Positions 6,411 through 7,913 of a stretch of DNA of 7,913 nt are shown here, in pieces; position 1 is the stretch's first letter, and each line of letters opens with the position of its first letter. This DNA is from ZC4RG30 sp039929265 (GTDB lineage Bacteria; Pseudomonadota; Gammaproteobacteria; Steroidobacterales; Steroidobacteraceae): NCBI GenBank assembly GCA_039929265.1, contig JBDSRN010000172.1, positions 1 through 7,913 of the forward strand, given 5' to 3'. A program made the position numbers and the translations under genes. The notes under the pieces are model-generated. The model was given only the letters and a program-made list of their open reading frames with translations, was not told the DNA's origin and did not search any database.

Positions 6411-6631
6411 CGCGCGTCATCGCCATGGCATTGCTGGCAGTGGCACTGAGCGCCTGCGGTCAGAAGGGTGCGCTGTACCTGCCGGATGAATCGACACCCG
6501 TACTGGTAACCCCGACCTCACCCGTGACCGTCGTGCCGCCCGCGCCCACCCAGGAATCCGAGGCGCAGCCTCCTGCCGGCGCCTCGCAGACGAGCAAGTC
6601 TCAGACCGAGCGCAGCAAGTCGTCGAAATAA
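6407..6631 (+). CDS. lptM: LptM (YifL)-like small outer-membrane lipoprotein
   Basis: 74 aa. Seen: a short lipoprotein signal peptide MTRVIAMALLAVALSAC with lipobox LSAC and the lipidated Cys17. It is followed by CGQKGALYLPDE (17-28), the hallmark of the LptM/YifL family (CGxKGPLYxP), then a Pro/Thr/Ser/Gln-rich disordered tail (31-74). In E. coli LptM assists maturation of the LPS translocon protein LptD. Here that role is inferred only from the motif, and Pro is replaced by Ala in KGALY. In many gammaproteobacteria this gene precedes lysA or dapF; here it closes an arginine operon and is followed by a convergent gene. The start is in an ATGA overlap with the membrane protein gene, without a clear ribosome site, so coupled translation is likely. 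The 3' end overlaps the opposing gene by 31 nt. Confidence 0.82.
   Translation: MTRVIAMALLAVALSACGQKGALYLPDESTPVLVTPTSPVTVVPPAPTQESEAQPPAGASQTSKSQTERSKSSK
6601..6631. other. Convergent 3' overlap of two genes
   Basis: The last 31 nt of the lipoprotein gene (stop TAA 6629-6631) are also the last 31 nt of the DUF1501 gene on the other strand (stop at 6601-6603). No GC hairpin followed by a T-run is visible here on either strand, so transcripts probably run into each other or end by Rho. Confidence 0.8.
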
Positions 6632-7827
6632 GGCGCGCTGCGGCTGTCGGGGAAGACTTTGTCCTCGAGTGCACGTACCGGAATCCCCAGATGATCGCGC
6701 AACACGGACTTCGTCACCGAGCGCAGATCGAGTGTCGGCATCAAATCGCGTCCCTGATAGAGCGAGCGCGCCGACAGTCCCGGCCAGTCCGCGAGCACGC
6801 GGCCGCCCTTGACCGCACCTCCCAGCAGGAACGCTGCAGCGCCGGTGCCGTGATCCGTTCCGCGCGTGCCGTTCAAAGCTGCGGTGCGACCGAACTCCGT
6901 CGCGATGAGAATGGCAGTGCGATCCCACACTGGTCCCAGTGACTCCTTGAGCGAGTGCAGCGCCTGATCAAGCGCACCGAGGCGAATCGCAATCTGTCCC
7001 TGCACGCCGCCTTCGTTGGCGTGCGTGTCCCAGCCCGTGGTGTCGAACACCGCGACGGCGGGCCCGTCCTCGGCACGCAGAAAAGCACCCGCCGCACGCA
7101 CCGTCTCCAGGTACTGCGCGGCACCGCGCGCGGGCTGCCTCGCCAGGGCCGCGGTTTGCGCATCGCTCATCTGAGCGCTTGCCGCAACGGCGTTCGCATC
7201 GAGCGCCGCCGCGAGTCGCTGCGACAACAGTGGATCCGCCGCATACAGATCGCTGATCCGTTGCAGCGTGTCCTGTTCCATTGCCGGCAGCTTCGATGGC
7301 GACCACGAGGCGACCGGCGCGGGTCCGCGCATCACGAGCGGCAGGTTCTGACCGAGCGCGACACCGGCATCCTTGCTCCCCGCGCGCTGAGCGGCCGGCA
7401 GCGCCAGCAAGGCGCGATTGAGCCAGCCCGTCTGCGTCGCGTGCGCGCGTTGCATGCCGTTCTCCAGCACGTCCTGGCCATCGAAGTGCGAACGTTCGCG
7501 ATACGGCGTCGCCACAGCGTGCATGACCAGCAGTTCGCGCGCCGTGTAGGACTCGTGCAGGAATTTGAGCCCGGGATTCAATCCGAACAGGCCATCCAGT
7601 TTGAGCGCGGTGTCAGCGCCGATGGCGCTCTCGCGACGCAGCGCCACGTAGTCGGGATCGCCATACGGCGGAACCGCGGCGAGCCCATCAAGCGCACCAC
7701 GCAGCAGGATGAGCACGAAGCGATTGGGTTGCGGCGACGTGCCCGCGAATGCGAAGCGCGTCGGCAGCAACGCGCCAGCGCCGGCGAGCGAGGCAAGCGC
7801 GAGGAACTGGCGGCGTTGCGTATTCAT
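6601..7827 (-). CDS. DUF1501 family protein with Tat signal peptide
   Basis: 408 aa from the ATG at 7827-7825. Seen: a twin-arginine signal, TQRRQFLALASLAGAGALL, with cleavage likely after AFA (residue 28), so export to the periplasm by Tat. The mature part opens with FVLILLRGALDGLAAVPPYGDPDY, matching the usual LxRGGxDGLxxVxPYGD of DUF1501. Later come RSHFDGQD (112-119), GWDTHAN (265-271), TEFGRT (310-315) and GTDHGTGAAAFLLGG (323-337), followed by MPTLDLRSV. The Asp/His motifs fit the metal-binding layout of the alkaline phosphatase/sulfatase-like superfamily, to which I believe this family belongs; the substrate is unknown. A GTG at 7833 in the same frame is a poorer start because it lies in the ribosome site. 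The gene is paired with an upstream DUF1800 gene. Confidence 0.9.
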   Translation of the reverse strand: MNTQRRQFLALASLAGAGALLPTRFAFAGTSPQPNRFVLILLRGALDGLAAVPPYGDPDYVALRRESAIGADTALKLDGLFGLNPGLKFLHESYTARELLVMHAVATPYRERSHFDGQDVLENGMQRAHATQTGWLNRALLALPAAQRAGSKDAGVALGQNLPLVMRGPAPVASWSPSKLPAMEQDTLQRISDLYAADPLLSQRLAAALDANAVAASAQMSDAQTAALARQPARGAAQYLETVRAAGAFLRAEDGPAVAVFDTTGWDTHANEGGVQGQIAIRLGALDQALHSLKESLGPVWDRTAILIATEFGRTAALNGTRGTDHGTGAAAFLLGGAVKGGRVLADWPGLSARSLYQGRDLMPTLDLRSVTKSVLRDHLGIPVRALEDKVFPDSRSAPYFDDLLRSV

Positions 7828-7832
7828 GAGCA

Positions 7833-7836
7833 CCTC
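7833..7836 (-). promoter_or_regulatory. Ribosome binding site deciding the DUF1501 start
   Basis: GAGG on the minus strand, 5 nt before the ATG at 7827-7825. It shares bases with the stop codon of the upstream DUF1800 frame, which suggests coupled termination and re-initiation. Confidence 0.6.
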
Positions 7837-7913
7837 AGCGACGCAGGAATTCGGGAGCAGTGAGCAGCAATGTGAGCGCCTGGGCGCCGCTCGCCGCGCG
7901 TTCGATCGCCACG
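7835..7913 (-). CDS. C-terminal end of a DUF1800 family protein (partial)
   Basis: The minus strand read from 7912 gives 25 codons and a TGA stop (7837-7835). The peptide ends in ALTLLLTAPEFLRR, the typical end of DUF1800 proteins (LLxSPEFxRR), preceded by an Ala-rich helix. The rest of the gene lies beyond the window. The stop is 7 nt before the DUF1501 start, the usual DUF1800-DUF1501 order. DUF1800 proteins are large and uncharacterised; a role with the exported DUF1501 protein is inferred only from the pairing. The fragment is short, so the call rests on the C-terminal motif plus context. Confidence 0.75.
   Translation of the reverse strand, partial: VAIERAASGAQALTLLLTAPEFLRR

Noticed and set aside
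7828..7833. GTG at 7833 as the DUF1501 start
   Set aside because: That GTG is part of the GAGGTG ribosome site itself; the ATG at 7827 has GAGG at a workable 5-nt spacing.
6955..7863. 302-aa open frame on the plus strand opposite the DUF1501 gene
   Set aside because: Arg/Gln-rich low-complexity translation with no recognisable motif; shadow of the Tat-signal DUF1501 gene.

Overview
The window is GC-rich and gene-dense, without RNA genes, mobile elements or repeats that I can see. Codon usage, the xanthomonad-like gene types, the LptM/YifL-like lipoprotein and the DUF1800/DUF1501 pair suggest a high-GC gammaproteobacterium (Xanthomonadales, Steroidobacterales or Nevskiales grade). That placement is inference; no marker gene settles it.

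Positions 2-6631 on the + strand form one tightly packed transcription unit. In order it holds a dethiobiotin-synthetase/DUF1611-like P-loop protein (probably cut at its 5' end), argC, argD, an argF'-type N-acylornithine carbamoyltransferase, argB, argH, a small polytopic membrane protein and a small LptM-like lipoprotein. Five of the seven junctions are 4-nt ATGA/GTGA overlaps, one is a 1-nt gap, and the only real spacer is 19 nt before argB. The arginine genes cover acylglutamate kinase (ArgB), acylglutamyl-phosphate reductase (ArgC), acylornithine aminotransferase (ArgD), carbamoylation of the still-acylated ornithine (ArgF') and argininosuccinate lyase (ArgH). The first acylation step, the deacylase (ArgE) and ArgG are not in the window.

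The most interesting point is the carbamoyltransferase. It belongs to the AOTCase/SOTCase branch rather than to ordinary ornithine carbamoyltransferases. At the residue known to separate acetylornithine enzymes (Glu92 in Xanthomonas) from succinylornithine enzymes (Pro90 in Bacteroides fragilis) it has Ala90, and it also lacks the Xanthomonas carboxylated lysine. It reads much more like the Bacteroides succinylornithine enzyme. This raises the possibility of an N-succinyl arginine pathway in a proteobacterium. ArgC also has a GSTGSG-type motif that I associate with Bacteroidetes-type ArgC.

Positions 6601-7913 on the - strand hold a Tat-exported DUF1501 protein, preceded by the last codons of a DUF1800 protein, a common two-gene module of unknown function. 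The DUF1501 gene converges on the operon and overlaps the lipoprotein gene by 31 nt. No intergenic stretch exceeds 20 nt, and no promoter or intrinsic terminator is visible.
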